Source of the DNA: Planctomycetota bacterium
GTDB lineage: Bacteria > Planctomycetota > Planctomycetia > Pirellulales > Pirellulaceae
NCBI GenBank assembly: GCA_019347795.1
Contig: JAHWKS010000092.1
Span: 1-10,699, forward strand
Direction of reading: 5' to 3'
Length of the DNA stretch: 10,699 bases
Shown: piece by piece, positions 1 to 7,207 of the stretch
Layout of the letters: every line of letters starts with the position of its first letter
How positions within the stretch are numbered: position 1 is the first letter of the stretch
Made by a program: the position numbers and the translations under genes
The notes under the pieces: generated by a model
Database searches by the model: none
The model's input: the letters and a program-made list of their open reading frames with translations, nothing else
Told to the model about the DNA's origin: nothing

Positions 1-1138
1 TCGGCTCGAGGATCGGCAAGAGGTCGGAGAAGATGATCGCCGCATCCACGCCGAGCCGCTTCACCGCGGTGACCATCACCTCGCTGCAAAGCTGCGGGTT
101 CTTGCATAGCTCCAGGAACGTGGTCTTCGAGCGGACGGCGCGGTACTCGGCCATGTACCGGCCGGCCTGACGCATCAGCCAGATCGGCGTGAACGGCGTC
201 GGCTGGCGGCGGCAGGCGCGGAGAAAGGGGCTGTCGTACCACGGCGCCGACTGGTCGAGCGGGTGCGAGCCGGGACCCGACATCGCGGTGATGATCGCCT
301 GCTTCCGCCGTAGGATAGCCGCGCTCTGTTCGGCGGCGGCGGTCACCAGGTGGCCCATCTTGGGATGCTCCGGCTCCAGATCAACCGGCAGATCCTCATC
401 GTAGAGCCGCTCGCTGGTGGTGGGCCCGATGGAGGCCACCACCACGTTGAACATCGCCTCCCGCACGTCCTCCTCCACGTGCATGCGCCGCGCCATCTCC
501 AGCAGGTTCTCGATCTGCTGGGCCGACGTGAAGAGGAGCACATCGACCTCGCCGCGCGTGAGGCGGTGGACGTTCGCCTCCAGCGGCGCCGTGTCTTCCG
601 GAAGATCCCACTTGTAGACCGGAACGCGCATGACGTTCGCCCCCCGGGCCTCCAGCCCCGCGATCAGGCTCGGGTTCGTCTTGCCGTACTCCTGCAGCGC
701 GACGGTATGGCCAGCGACCGAAAGATGCTGATCGATTGTGATGAGCAGTTCCCGCCACGTGTTCGGCTCGGGGACGCGCAGCGTGGGCGCCAGTCCGACC
801 TCCTTCATCGCCGCCAGCGGTTTCGGGCCGCGGACGATGGTGGTCACGTCTTTGAGTGCATCGAGAAACCGCTCGCGCCCGACCCGCCGCTCGACCGCCT
901 CCAGCAGGTGCTTGAAGCCGACCCCGGTGAGGAACACCACCACTTCCACTTGGCCGGTGATGAGGCGATGAGCGAACTCAACCGCATCGCGATTGTCCTC
1001 CAGCGGCGTCTCGCGCATGGAGGGGCTGACCAGCGGCATTCCGCCGCACCGCTCGATGAGCCGCGCCATATCGCCTGCGCGCCGGCTCTCAAACGCCGCC
1101 ACCCGCAGCCCGTCGAAGTTCGCAGACTTTTCGCTCAT
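1..1138 (-). CDS. hemD/hemE: Uroporphyrinogen-III synthase / uroporphyrinogen decarboxylase fusion (3' end outside window)
   Basis: Two consecutive haem-pathway steps appear in one frame. I read the frame from the ATG at 1138 to the window edge, codon by codon through the domain junction and most of the HemD part, and found no stop. Residues 1 to about 280 look like HemD (cyclisation of hydroxymethylbilane to uroporphyrinogen III): near the N-terminus FESRRAGDM, then [29 protein letters not shown], and [11 protein letters not shown] with [14 protein letters not shown], the usual HemD C-terminal signature. HemE (decarboxylation of uroporphyrinogen III to coproporphyrinogen III) follows: [19 protein letters not shown] at about 318-328 with the substrate-binding Arg residues, [10 protein letters not shown], and [12 protein letters not shown], whose Asp at about 372 matches the catalytic Asp of the family. 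An internal ATG at 283 (residue 286) sits where a free-standing HemE would start but has no good Shine-Dalgarno. HemE is cut by the window edge. Both enzymes are cytosolic. Confidence 0.9.
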   Translation of the reverse strand, partial: MSEKSANFDGLRVAAFESRRAGDMARLIERCGGMPLVSPSMRETPLEDNRDAVEFAHRLITGQVEVVVFLTGVGFKHLLEAVERRVGRERFLDALKDVTTIVRGPKPLAAMKEVGLAPTLRVPEPNTWRELLITIDQHLSVAGHTVALQEYGKTNPSLIAGLEARGANVMRVPVYKWDLPEDTAPLEANVHRLTRGEVDVLLFTSAQQIENLLEMARRMHVEEDVREAMFNVVVASIGPTTSERLYDEDLPVDLEPEHPKMGHLVTAAAEQSAAILRRKQAIITAMSGPGSHPLDQSAPWYDSPFLRACRRQPTPFTPIWLMRQAGRYMAEYRAVRSKTTFLELCKNPQLCSEVMVTAVKRLGVDAAIIFSDLLPILEP

Positions 1139-1212
1139 GCGGTTCATCGTAGTGAAGCCCCCCGACGCAGGCGAGGGGATGGCGAGAAGTCAGGCGCCAC
1201 GAAAGTCAATAG

Positions 1213-1233
1213 CCGGCGACTAACAGTCGCCGG
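1213..1233. repeat. Perfect 9-bp palindrome with 3-base loop, REP-like
   Basis: CCGGCGACT at 1213-1221 and AGTCGCCGG at 1225-1233 are perfect reverse complements around the loop AAC. The element lies between two divergent genes, so it is not placed to terminate either of them, and no T-run follows on either strand. The compact GC stem resembles the REP-type palindromes scattered in bacterial intergenic regions. Only one copy is visible here, so calling it a repeat family member is inference. Confidence 0.55.
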
Positions 1234-1351
1234 AGGCCGCGTTACCTCTTCGCTCGCAGCCGCCCTGCCCCCGCGCCAGGTGGCGAGGGCTTCGCGGCTC
1301 GATTATGCTGTCGCTGTCGATTCGTACTCTCATTTTTGCAGGAAAACCATC

Positions 1352-2050
1352 ATGAAAACGAAATCGTTCGCGGCGCTGGTCGCATTGGCGTTTGCCTCCG
1401 CCCCCTTCGCCGCCGCCGATGAGAAGGAGAATGTGCCGCCGGAGGGCTTCACCGCTTTGTTCAACGGCAAGGACCTGTCGGGCTGGCAGGGCTTCGTCGC
1501 CTCGCCTCCGCAGAAGCGCGAGATGAGCAAGGAGCAACTTGCCGAGGCGCAGGCCAAGGCCGACGAGGAGATGCGGAAGCATTGGCGGGTGGAGGACGGC
1601 GTAATCGCCTTCGACGGCATGGGCAAGAATCTCGTCACGAAAAAGGACTTCGGCGACTTCGAGCTGTACGTCGATTGGAAGATCGAGCCCAAAGGAGACA
1701 GCGGCATCTATCTCCGCGGCTTTCCCCAGGTGCAAATCTGGGACACCGAGTACCCCGAATACTTCAAGAACGGCGCCGAGAAAGGCTCCGGCGCCCTGTG
1801 GAACAATCAGGAAAACCCGCGATTTCCCGAGGTGAAGGCTGATAACCCCGTCGGCGAGTGGAACACGTTCTTCATTCGCATGGTCGGCGACAAAGTGACC
1901 GTGAAGCTCAACGGCAAAACCGTGGTCGACAACGTGACGATGGAGAATATCTGGAACCGCGACGAGGGGGTCTACTCGACCGGTCCCATCGAGCTGCAGA
2001 ACCACGGCAACGTGCTCTACTTCCGCAACATCTTCGTGCGGGAGCTGTAG
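1352..2050 (+). CDS. Secreted DUF1080 (3-keto-disaccharide hydrolase-like) protein
   Basis: A 232-residue exported protein. The open frame extends far upstream, but the real start is the ATG at 1352: AGGA at 1340-1343 lies 8 bases before it, and it begins a clear signal peptide (MKTK, then a hydrophobic stretch to FAAA, likely cleaved after residue 22). The mature part is a single DUF1080 domain, a concanavalin-like beta sandwich: GFTALFNGKDLSGWQG at 32-47, HWRVEDGVIAF at 77-87, FGDFELYVDWKI at 100-111, DSGIYLRGFPQVQIWD at 116-131, VGEWNTFFIRMVGDKVTVKLNG toward the end, and GPIELQNHGNVLYFRNIFVREL at the C-terminus. These are hallmark family blocks. Members are abundant in Planctomycetes and are thought to act on oligosaccharides or glycosides in the periplasm or outside the cell; the substrate here is unknown. 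A charged Lys/Glu-rich insert (about 55-76) separates the first strands. The neighbours are unrelated housekeeping genes. Confidence 0.9.
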   Translation: MKTKSFAALVALAFASAPFAAADEKENVPPEGFTALFNGKDLSGWQGFVASPPQKREMSKEQLAEAQAKADEEMRKHWRVEDGVIAFDGMGKNLVTKKDFGDFELYVDWKIEPKGDSGIYLRGFPQVQIWDTEYPEYFKNGAEKGSGALWNNQENPRFPEVKADNPVGEWNTFFIRMVGDKVTVKLNGKTVVDNVTMENIWNRDEGVYSTGPIELQNHGNVLYFRNIFVREL

Positions 2051-2142
2051 TGTAGCTACGAGTGCGCGGTCGTCGATGGTCTATCGCATTCCTTCAGACC
2101 GGCCGCCTGGCGTGCGCGTCAGCAATAGTCGCCATCCGGCTT

Positions 2143-3447
2143 CTACGCCCGTCGTCCGTACTCCAGCGCTTTGTCGGAGATGTCTTTTCGGCACCAGGCG
2201 CCTTCCCAGCGGATGCACTTGACGGCTTTGTAGGCTTGGAGCTTGGCGGCGGGGATGGAGTTGCCCAGCGCCGTCACTCCCAGGACGCGGCCGCCGCTGG
2301 TGACCGCCTGACCGCCGGAGAGGGCCGTGCCGGCGTGGAAGACCTTCACGTCGGGGAGCCGGGCCGCGTCGTCGAGGCCGCGGATCGGCTTTCCCTTCTC
2401 ATACGGGCCGGGGTAGCCTTCGCTGGCCATCACCACGCACACCGCCGGACGCGGGTCCCATTCCAAGGCGGCAATCTCGTCCAGCCGGCCGTCCACAGTC
2501 GCCTCCAGCACGTCGGCCAAATCGGTCTTGAGCCGCATCAGGATCGGCTGGCACTCGGGATCGCCGAAGCGGACGTTGTACTCCAGCACCTTGAGGCCTT
2601 GGCTGGTCATCATCAGTCCCGCGTAGAGCACGCCGCGGAAGGGAATGCGGGCGCGCTTCATCGCATGCACGGTGGGCACCAGCACGTGCTCCTCGACCCA
2701 GCGAATCTGCGCGTCGTCCAAGAGCGGCGTGGGGCTGTAGGCGCCCATGCCGCCGGTGTTGGGGCCCTTATCGCCGTCGTGGGCGGCCTTGTGATCCTGC
2801 GCGGGCGAAAGCGTGAGGATGGTGCGGCCGTCGGTGATCGCCAGCACGCTGGCCTCATGCCCGTCGAGACGCTCCTCGATGACGAGCTGGTTGCCCGCGT
2901 CGCCGAACGCGCGCTGCCGGGCGATGCGGTCGATCGCCTCCAGGGCTTCTTTGCGGCGGCGGCAGACGATCGCGCCCTTGCCGGCCGCCAGTCCGTCGGC
3001 CTTCACCACCACGGGAACGTCTTCATCGGGCAGCGAGTAGCGGTCATTGATGTAGCGGTCCGCGCTTTCGGCGTCGCGGAAGACGCGGTAGTCGGCCGTG
3101 GGAACGTCGGCGTTGCGAAGCAGGTTCTTGCAGAAGACTTTGCTTCCTTCGAGCTGCGCCGCGCTCCTGGTCGGGCCGAAGACGCGGAGCCCCTCCGCTT
3201 GAAACGCATCGGCAAGGCCGGCGCAGAGCGGCGCCTCGGGACCGACCACCGTGAGCGCCGCGCGGTTCTCTTTGGCGAATTTCACCAGGCGCGGGAAGTC
3301 TTCCATGCCGATGTCGACGTTCTCGGCCTCCGCCGCCGTGCCCGCATTGCCGGGGGCGACGAACACGCGCTCCACCCGCGGACTTTGGGCCAGCTTCCAC
3401 GCCAGCGCATGCTCCCGGCCGCCGTTGCCAATGATTAAGACGTTCAT
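2143..3447 (-). CDS. purD: Phosphoribosylamine--glycine ligase (GAR synthetase)
   Basis: Cytosolic purine biosynthesis enzyme that joins 5-phosphoribosylamine and glycine using ATP to give GAR. At 434 residues it is full length for the family (about 420-430). The N-terminal domain starts MNVLIIGNGGREHALAWKL with the GNGGREHA loop at 7-14, followed by VAPGNAGT and VVGPEAPLCAGLADA. The ATP-grasp core carries VVVKADGLAAGKGA (about 146-159), the GDKGPNTGGMGAYSPTP block, FRGVLYAGLMM and LEYNVRFGDPECQPIL (about 288-303), which holds metal-binding Glu and Asn residues. The C-terminal domain has VVMASEGYPGPYEKG, VFHAGTA and GGRVLGVTALG, ending in a YR-like KDISDKALEYGRRA tail. The start at 3447 is fixed by the Rossmann-like beginning. 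No strong Shine-Dalgarno is visible, but a TATAAT lies 33 bases upstream. It is monocistronic as far as the window shows and converges on the DUF1080 gene. Confidence 0.97.
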   Translation of the reverse strand: MNVLIIGNGGREHALAWKLAQSPRVERVFVAPGNAGTAAEAENVDIGMEDFPRLVKFAKENRAALTVVGPEAPLCAGLADAFQAEGLRVFGPTRSAAQLEGSKVFCKNLLRNADVPTADYRVFRDAESADRYINDRYSLPDEDVPVVVKADGLAAGKGAIVCRRRKEALEAIDRIARQRAFGDAGNQLVIEERLDGHEASVLAITDGRTILTLSPAQDHKAAHDGDKGPNTGGMGAYSPTPLLDDAQIRWVEEHVLVPTVHAMKRARIPFRGVLYAGLMMTSQGLKVLEYNVRFGDPECQPILMRLKTDLADVLEATVDGRLDEIAALEWDPRPAVCVVMASEGYPGPYEKGKPIRGLDDAARLPDVKVFHAGTALSGGQAVTSGGRVLGVTALGNSIPAAKLQAYKAVKCIRWEGAWCRKDISDKALEYGRRA

Positions 3448-3479
3448 CGATTCGATTCCGTGAGGCGAACGAAAGCCGC

Positions 3480-3485
3480 ATTATA
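3480..3485 (-). promoter_or_regulatory. Candidate -10 element of the purD promoter
   Basis: On the minus strand the bases read TATAAT, a perfect sigma-70-type -10 hexamer in GC-rich surroundings, 32 bases before the purD ATG. The corresponding -35 window (about 3502-3509) has no good TTGACA match, so this is a half-supported promoter. No PurR-like palindrome or purine riboswitch was recognised between it and the gene. Confidence 0.4.
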
Positions 3486-3655
3486 GAGGATTTCTCGCTG
3501 CTGCACGGGGCCGTCCGGGCGACAGTAATGATACGTTTGAGGCGGTGGTTCGGCGCCTGGATTCCGCTCCGCTTCGGTTCGAGTAAGCTTTAGGAATCGA
3601 GGGACACGGCGCCTCCGCCGACCGCGAGGCTTTGTGCACTAGTTCACGTTACTTT

Positions 3656-3667
3656 GGGAGGAGGGGG
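3656..3667 (+). promoter_or_regulatory. Strong Shine-Dalgarno of the DUF1579 gene
   Basis: The purine tract GGGAGGAGGGGG contains GGAGGA at 3657-3662, 7 bases before the ATG at 3670. It is one of the strongest ribosome binding sites in the window and selects this ATG over the in-frame ATGs four and six codons in. Confidence 0.75.
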
Positions 3668-3669
3668 TC

Positions 3670-4257
3670 ATGAGAACGATGGTCATGTTCACGGTCGCCG
3701 GCGCCTGCCTCATCGCGACGGCCGGCCTGGAAGCGCAGGAGATCGCACCCGTGGAGGCCGAGGCGCCGACCCAGCCGCGGGCGGAGCACCAGTGGCTCCA
3801 GCGGCTCGTGGGGGAGTGGACCTCGGAAGCCAAGGCAGTCATTCAGCCAGGCGAGCCGCCGTACACCTGCGAGGGAACCGAGACGGTCCGCGCGATCGGC
3901 GATCACTGGATCATGGCCGAGAGCAAGAGCGAGTTCATGGATGTTCCCGTCACCGGCGTCTTGACGCTCGGCTACGATCCCAAGAAGAAGAAGTTCGTCG
4001 GCACGTGGATCGACTCGATGATGAACCACCTCTGGCTTTACGAGGGGACGCTCGACGCCGAAGCGAACCTGCTGACCCTGGAAACCAGGGGCCCCTCCCA
4101 CGGCGATCCGGCGAAGCTGGCCAACTATCGGGAGGTGCTCGAACTCAAAAGCGACGAGCACAAAGTCTTCACCTCGTCGGTGCAGGGAGACGACGGCCAG
4201 TGGACTACGTTTGTAACCGTCGACTACCGCCGAAAAAAGCCTGGTGAAGGAAGGTAG
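3670..4257 (+). CDS. Secreted DUF1579 family protein
   Basis: A 195-residue protein with an N-terminal signal sequence (MRTMVMFTVAGACLIATAGLEA, likely cleaved around residue 22) and then one DUF1579 domain. Visible family blocks are HQWLQRLVGEWTSEAKAV (40-57), CEGTETVRAIGDHWIMAESK (67-86), the diagnostic LTLGYDPKKKKFVGTWIDS (98-116), LWLYEGTLDAEANLLTLET (121-139) and FTSSVQGDDGQWTTFVTVDYRRK at the end. The domain is thought to form a lipocalin-like beta barrel, but no biochemical function is established and I do not assign one. It is likely periplasmic or surface-exposed. The start is supported by a GGAGGA 7 bases upstream. It stands alone, diverging from purD and converging with the solute-binding protein gene after a 39-base gap. 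The basic tail (RRKKPGEGR) is the only unusual part. Confidence 0.85.
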   Translation: MRTMVMFTVAGACLIATAGLEAQEIAPVEAEAPTQPRAEHQWLQRLVGEWTSEAKAVIQPGEPPYTCEGTETVRAIGDHWIMAESKSEFMDVPVTGVLTLGYDPKKKKFVGTWIDSMMNHLWLYEGTLDAEANLLTLETRGPSHGDPAKLANYREVLELKSDEHKVFTSSVQGDDGQWTTFVTVDYRRKKPGEGR

Positions 4258-4296
4258 TTCCCATCTCGGCGCCGACGTGCCGGACTCGCTTCGCCG

Positions 4297-5760
4297 TCAG
4301 GGCTCCAGTCCCAGGCTTCGCTGGTACGCCTCGATCTGCTTCTGCTCGCCGAGTTCGGCGGTGATCGCTCGCCACTGGTCAGCGGCGGCGGAGAGGGCGT
4401 CGGCGGGAGAAGCCTCGCCCGCCAGGGCGGCACGCGCCGCTTCGTCCAAGGCGGCCAGGTAGCGGGCCCGGCCAGGGATGCGGGGCGAGAACATCCAGAT
4501 GCCGTGCGTCAACGCTTTCTGGGCGGCCTGGGAGTAGCTCTCGGCGGACTGCGGATCGGCCGATTCGGGAAGCCAGTCGCCGGGGGCGGCGAGGTGGCTT
4601 TCGCGGTAGAGCGTGGTAGCGGGGCTGTGCGGCGCCACTTCGCGACTCCACTCCGCGGAAAGAACCGCCAGAACGTGCAGGGCCGCTTGAGCCCGGCTCG
4701 TCTCCCGAGTTACGGAGCCGAGCCGGCCCGCCGCCGCCAGCACGGGAACGAAGTGCGGCGAGTCCACATCCCGCTGCTCCCAGCGATCCGCGCTGAAGCT
4801 GTAGACATCGGGCGAGCCGGGAGGGACCCGCCACAAGACGTCGGGACCGCTCCCACCATTGTCGGCGTCGGCGGCGGCAGCTTCATCGTCGGCTTCCGAC
4901 GGGCGGTGCGCAGACGGCCAGGCGAGCGCCATTGCGGCGCGTCCTTCGAGTACGGCCCGATACGCATCCTGCGGCGAATAGCTCGTCGCCTGCGGCGGCG
5001 CATGCTCGGCGGCGGCGACCATTTCTTCCAGGGCGCGGACGAAGGGCGGGCCGTCGATCAAAGGCGCCATCGTCGAGTAGTCGAACAAGTCCGAATACTG
5101 GTCCTGATGCCGCACGTACGCCGCCGCCCGCGCCAGCAGCGTTTGCCCCGCCCAGCCCGGTCCCCACGGCTCGGCGGTTCCGAACCACGGCTGCGATTCC
5201 GGCAGCGCGGCGCCGCCGAGATTCGCGCGGTCGGCCAGGTGCGCGATGAGCCGTTGATACTCCGTCCACGTCGCCGGCGGACTCACGCCGGCCTGCTCAA
5301 GCACCTCGGGCCGGTACGCCAGCAGCAATACCGGCGAGCCGAAGCTGACGGCGTACGTCTGTTCGCCCCAGCGCACCTCCCGCAGCCGCAGCATGTCGAG
5401 CACCTCGCGGGAGTTGAGCGGCGCCGCCGCCTGCAGATCATCGCTCAGCGGCAGCAGCCGATTGCTCTCGGCCAACTCGCCCAACAGGCCGGAGGGATAG
5501 ATCACCGCATCGGCCGCCAGCCGTCCGGCCGGCAATTCCTCGGCCGGCGTCTGACTCACCTCCAGCGGGGCCTCCGATTTCGCCCGCCACACGCGGCGAA
5601 TCGCCTCCGCCAACTGCGGATCATCGATCACCAACAGCCGCACCGGATTATCCGCCCCAGGACTCGGCGTCGGAGGCGGCGGCTCATCCGGCCGACACCG
5701 GGCAAAGAGAAGAGCGACGAGAACGATGACGCGGTCGAGACGCGGACAAGGAAAACGCAT
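4297..5760 (-). CDS. Extracellular solute-binding protein, family 1-like, probable lipoprotein
   Basis: A 487-residue exported protein resembling the substrate-binding component of sugar-type ABC importers. The N-terminus has basic residues, a hydrophobic core (VIVLVALLFA, 11-20) and Cys22, then a Pro-rich linker (PPPPTPSPG), the layout of a lipoprotein. The box before Cys22 is F-A-R-C, which departs from the canonical [LVI][ASTVI][GAS]C. Downstream are VRLLVIDDPQLAEAIRRVW, DAVIYPSGLLGELAESNRLLPL (84-105), YAVSFGSPVLLLAYRPEVLEQAGVSPPATWTEYQRL (136-171, the typical 'becomes a tool of its start codon: P-x-TW-x-E' block of the family, here PPATWTEY), and YRAVLEGRAAMALAWPS (267-283). An Asp/Glu/Ala-rich low-complexity stretch (288-304) interrupts the fold. 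No permease or ATPase gene is adjacent, so the ligand and partners are unknown. No clear Shine-Dalgarno precedes the ATG at 5760, so the start is moderately secure. Confidence 0.75.
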   Translation of the reverse strand: MRFPCPRLDRVIVLVALLFARCRPDEPPPPTPSPGADNPVRLLVIDDPQLAEAIRRVWRAKSEAPLEVSQTPAEELPAGRLAADAVIYPSGLLGELAESNRLLPLSDDLQAAAPLNSREVLDMLRLREVRWGEQTYAVSFGSPVLLLAYRPEVLEQAGVSPPATWTEYQRLIAHLADRANLGGAALPESQPWFGTAEPWGPGWAGQTLLARAAAYVRHQDQYSDLFDYSTMAPLIDGPPFVRALEEMVAAAEHAPPQATSYSPQDAYRAVLEGRAAMALAWPSAHRPSEADDEAAAADADNGGSGPDVLWRVPPGSPDVYSFSADRWEQRDVDSPHFVPVLAAAGRLGSVTRETSRAQAALHVLAVLSAEWSREVAPHSPATTLYRESHLAAPGDWLPESADPQSAESYSQAAQKALTHGIWMFSPRIPGRARYLAALDEAARAALAGEASPADALSAAADQWRAITAELGEQKQIEAYQRSLGLEP

Positions 5761-6079
5761 GAAAAACTCAGAAACGGCGCGGCTGAAAACTTCTACGCAA
5801 GAAGTACGTCGGCCGTTCTTTGAAAGGCAGGGTGGAGAAACAATTGTCGGATTTGCGGAATGTCGATATTGCCGCGATACAGTTCGCGGCCTTACGCCGA
5901 AGGCGTTTCAATACCGCCGGGGGTCGTGCAGGGCATCCCGGGAACGCGAGCGCCCACGCAACAAAATTCAACCCTGAAAGGGCGGCCTCTTCCAAGGTAA
6001 TGTTTGTCATGGTTGACGTGAAGGTTATCCCGGTTGCTCACTTGAGGATACGGTGTTGGGAGTGCAGCCGAGCTGACGC

Positions 6080-6108
6080 TTGACAAGCGAGCCGCGAAAG
6101 GGTACTTT
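6080..6108 (+). promoter_or_regulatory. Sigma-70-type promoter of the membrane protein/regulator operon
   Basis: A perfect -35 TTGACA at 6080-6085 is followed, after exactly 17 bases, by TACTTT at 6103-6108 as a -10 (three of six consensus positions, including the first two bases and the last T). The -10 is also the left arm of the palindromic operator, so a bound regulator would block polymerase. The -35 itself lies inside a smaller palindrome, CGCTT-GAC-AAGCG at 6077-6089. Confidence 0.6.
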
Positions 6109-6121
6109 GCGTCGCAAAGTA
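6103..6121. promoter_or_regulatory. Palindromic operator 1, before the membrane protein/regulator operon
   Basis: TACTTTGCGTCGCAAAGTA: perfect 8-base arms around a 3-base centre. Half-site spacing is 11 bases, about one helical turn, as expected for a dimeric winged-helix protein. It overlaps the -10 and ends 52 bases before the ATG of the operon. A near copy lies at 7208-7230. Assigning it to the regulator encoded at 6775-7176 is inference from position and duplication. Confidence 0.7.
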
Positions 6122-6173
6122 AGCACCGTTGGTTCGCCTGATCATTCGAGTCGCTTGGCGAGGAGTCGCTCAC

Positions 6174-6788
6174 ATGCAACTGGACGAAGCGCTGGCGCAA
6201 ATCGCGGAAATCAGGTCCCAGATCGACCGCACGGGAACCTTTCGTGGATACCGCGCCGCAACCGTCGGCTTCTCCGGACTGGTGGGCGTCGGGGCGGGCG
6301 TCGTGCAGGCGATCCACGTTCCACACCCGCAGCAGCAAGTCTTCGCCTACCTCATGCTGTGGATCTCCGCCGCCGCAATCAGCGTGGCCGTGGTCGGGGC
6401 GGAGCTGGCTTATCGCTGCTATCGCGCCGCGTCGCCGAGGACGGCCCGGCTGACGCTGCTGGCGCTCGAGCAGTTCCTGCCCTGCATCGTCGCCGGGGCT
6501 CTCCTGACCGCCGCCCTGGCGTCGGCGTCGGTCGAGAGCCTATGGATGTTGCCGGGCCTGTGGGCGATCCTGTTCAGCCTGGGCGTGTTCGCTTCTTGTC
6601 GGCTGCTGCCGAGGCCGAACTTCCTGGCAGGCGTCTTCTTCTTGGCCGCTGGCGCCCTCTGTCTCGCGTTTGGCAAGGGCGAGCATGCCCTCTCTCCCTG
6701 GATCATGGCGAGCACGTTCGGGGGCGGTCAACTACTGACCGCGGCCTTACTCTACTGGACGCTGGAGCGGACCGATGAAACACACTGA
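6174..6788 (+). CDS. Six-span integral membrane protein of unknown function, paired with a winged-helix regulator
   Basis: A 204-residue protein, starting at the ATG at 6174 because GAGGAG (6160-6165) lies 8 bases upstream; the longer frame from 6129 would add residues without a ribosome binding site and start close to the operator. A short amphipathic cytoplasmic segment (MQLDEALAQIAEIRSQIDRT, 1-20) and a FRGYRAATVGFSG motif (23-35) precede about six membrane segments (roughly 27-48, 56-80, 94-118, 124-143, 149-167, 177-196). I know of no enzymatic motif in it. Its stop codon overlaps the next gene by 14 bases, so the two are translationally linked. From memory, similar membrane proteins sit directly upstream of winged-helix regulators of this kind in Acidobacteria and Planctomycetes; that context suggests a sensor or anti-regulator role, which is inference. 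Confidence 0.8.
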   Translation: MQLDEALAQIAEIRSQIDRTGTFRGYRAATVGFSGLVGVGAGVVQAIHVPHPQQQVFAYLMLWISAAAISVAVVGAELAYRCYRAASPRTARLTLLALEQFLPCIVAGALLTAALASASVESLWMLPGLWAILFSLGVFASCRLLPRPNFLAGVFFLAAGALCLAFGKGEHALSPWIMASTFGGGQLLTAALLYWTLERTDETH

Positions 6789-7176
6789 CCGCCGCGAACG
6801 GCCAGCCGGACGGTTCGCCTATGAGGGACTGGAGCGCGTCCTCCATGAGAAGGCGCGACTTGGCATCCTGAGTTCTCTCGTGGCGAACCCCGAAGGGCTG
6901 GTGTTTACCGATCTGAAGGAGCTGTGCAGCCTCACGGACGGCAACCTCAATCGCCACATGCAGGTGCTCCAGGATGCAGGCCTGATCGAGGTGCGGAAGT
7001 GGCGCCACGGCAGACGCCCGCAGACTCTGGTCCGCTTAACCGGCGAAGGACGGGAGCGTTTTTTGGAGTACATCAACCTGCTCGAACAAATCGTCTCCCA
7101 GACATTGGACGCCGCCGAGGGAAACGCGGCGAAAAAGTCCGCCCCGAGGCGGAATACAGGCTGGTCGCCTGCCTGA
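6775..7176 (+). CDS. Winged-helix transcriptional regulator (HTH_34 / ArsR-fold type)
   Basis: A 133-residue cytosolic DNA-binding protein. FAYEGLERVLHEKARLGILSSL (14-35) forms the first helices, GLVFTDLKELCSLTDGNLNRHMQVLQDAGLIEVRK (41-75) the helix-turn-helix with the recognition helix around 52-70, and KWRHGRRPQTLVRLTGEG (75-92) the beta wing. The C-terminal helix (FLEYINLLEQIVSQTLDAA) is suited to dimerisation. This matches the PF13601-type winged-helix family. The ATG at 6775 lies within the end of the membrane protein gene, with GGAG just upstream. No metal-binding Cys/His set typical of ArsR sensors is obvious. Most likely target: the palindromes at 6103-6121 and 7208-7230, giving autoregulation plus control of the radical SAM gene. 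The last 15 residues are basic and probably disordered. Confidence 0.85.
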   Translation: MKHTDRRERPAGRFAYEGLERVLHEKARLGILSSLVANPEGLVFTDLKELCSLTDGNLNRHMQVLQDAGLIEVRKWRHGRRPQTLVRLTGEGRERFLEYINLLEQIVSQTLDAAEGNAAKKSAPRRNTGWSPA

Positions 7177-7202
7177 CCGGCTCGGTGGGATTCTCTTTTT
7201 TT
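7172..7202 (+). terminator. Candidate intrinsic terminator after the regulator gene
   Basis: ACCG (7176-7179) and CGGT (7183-7186) can pair around GCT, extended by CC/GG with a bulge, and are followed 9 bases later by seven Ts at 7196-7202. An alternative, longer stem is possible between GCTGGTC (7160-7166) and GACCGGC (7175-7181), allowing one G-U pair. Either would end the operon transcript just before the second operator. The stems are modest and the distance to the T-run is larger than ideal. Confidence 0.35.
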
Positions 7203-7207
7203 GCCGT

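Larger units (their letters stand above)
5761..6173. other. 413-base divergent intergenic region
   Basis: No convincing gene: the open frames here lack ribosome binding sites and have low-complexity or arginine-rich translations. Two small hairpins are visible: GCCGCG at 5871-5876 pairs with CGCGGC at 5885-5890, and ACGCC at 5894-5898 pairs with GGCGT at 5902-5906. The right end carries the promoter and operator of the membrane protein/regulator pair (6080-6121) and the Shine-Dalgarno at 6160-6165. The promoter of the solute-binding protein gene should also be here but I cannot identify it. Confidence 0.6.

Noticed and set aside
350..1351. Long 5' extension of the DUF1080 reading frame
   Set aside because: It is antisense to hemD/hemE, rich in Arg and His, and precedes a clear Shine-Dalgarno and signal peptide at 1352.
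2062..3438. Long plus-strand open frame of 458 codons
   Set aside because: It is antisense to purD, whose motifs are unmistakable; the translation is Gly/Ala/Arg/His-rich with no domain. High GC third positions keep the opposite frame open.
3540..3600. GGTTCGAGT resembling a tRNA T-arm upstream of the DUF1579 gene
   Set aside because: No matching acceptor, D or anticodon stems could be formed around it.
4504..5823. Plus-strand open frame of 439 codons
   Set aside because: Antisense to the solute-binding protein gene, Arg-rich and without recognisable domains.
5820..6338. Possible small genes in the divergent intergenic region (plus 5820-6083, minus 5892-6338)
   Set aside because: No Shine-Dalgarno, unlikely composition, and the minus frame overlaps the promoter and the start of the membrane protein gene.
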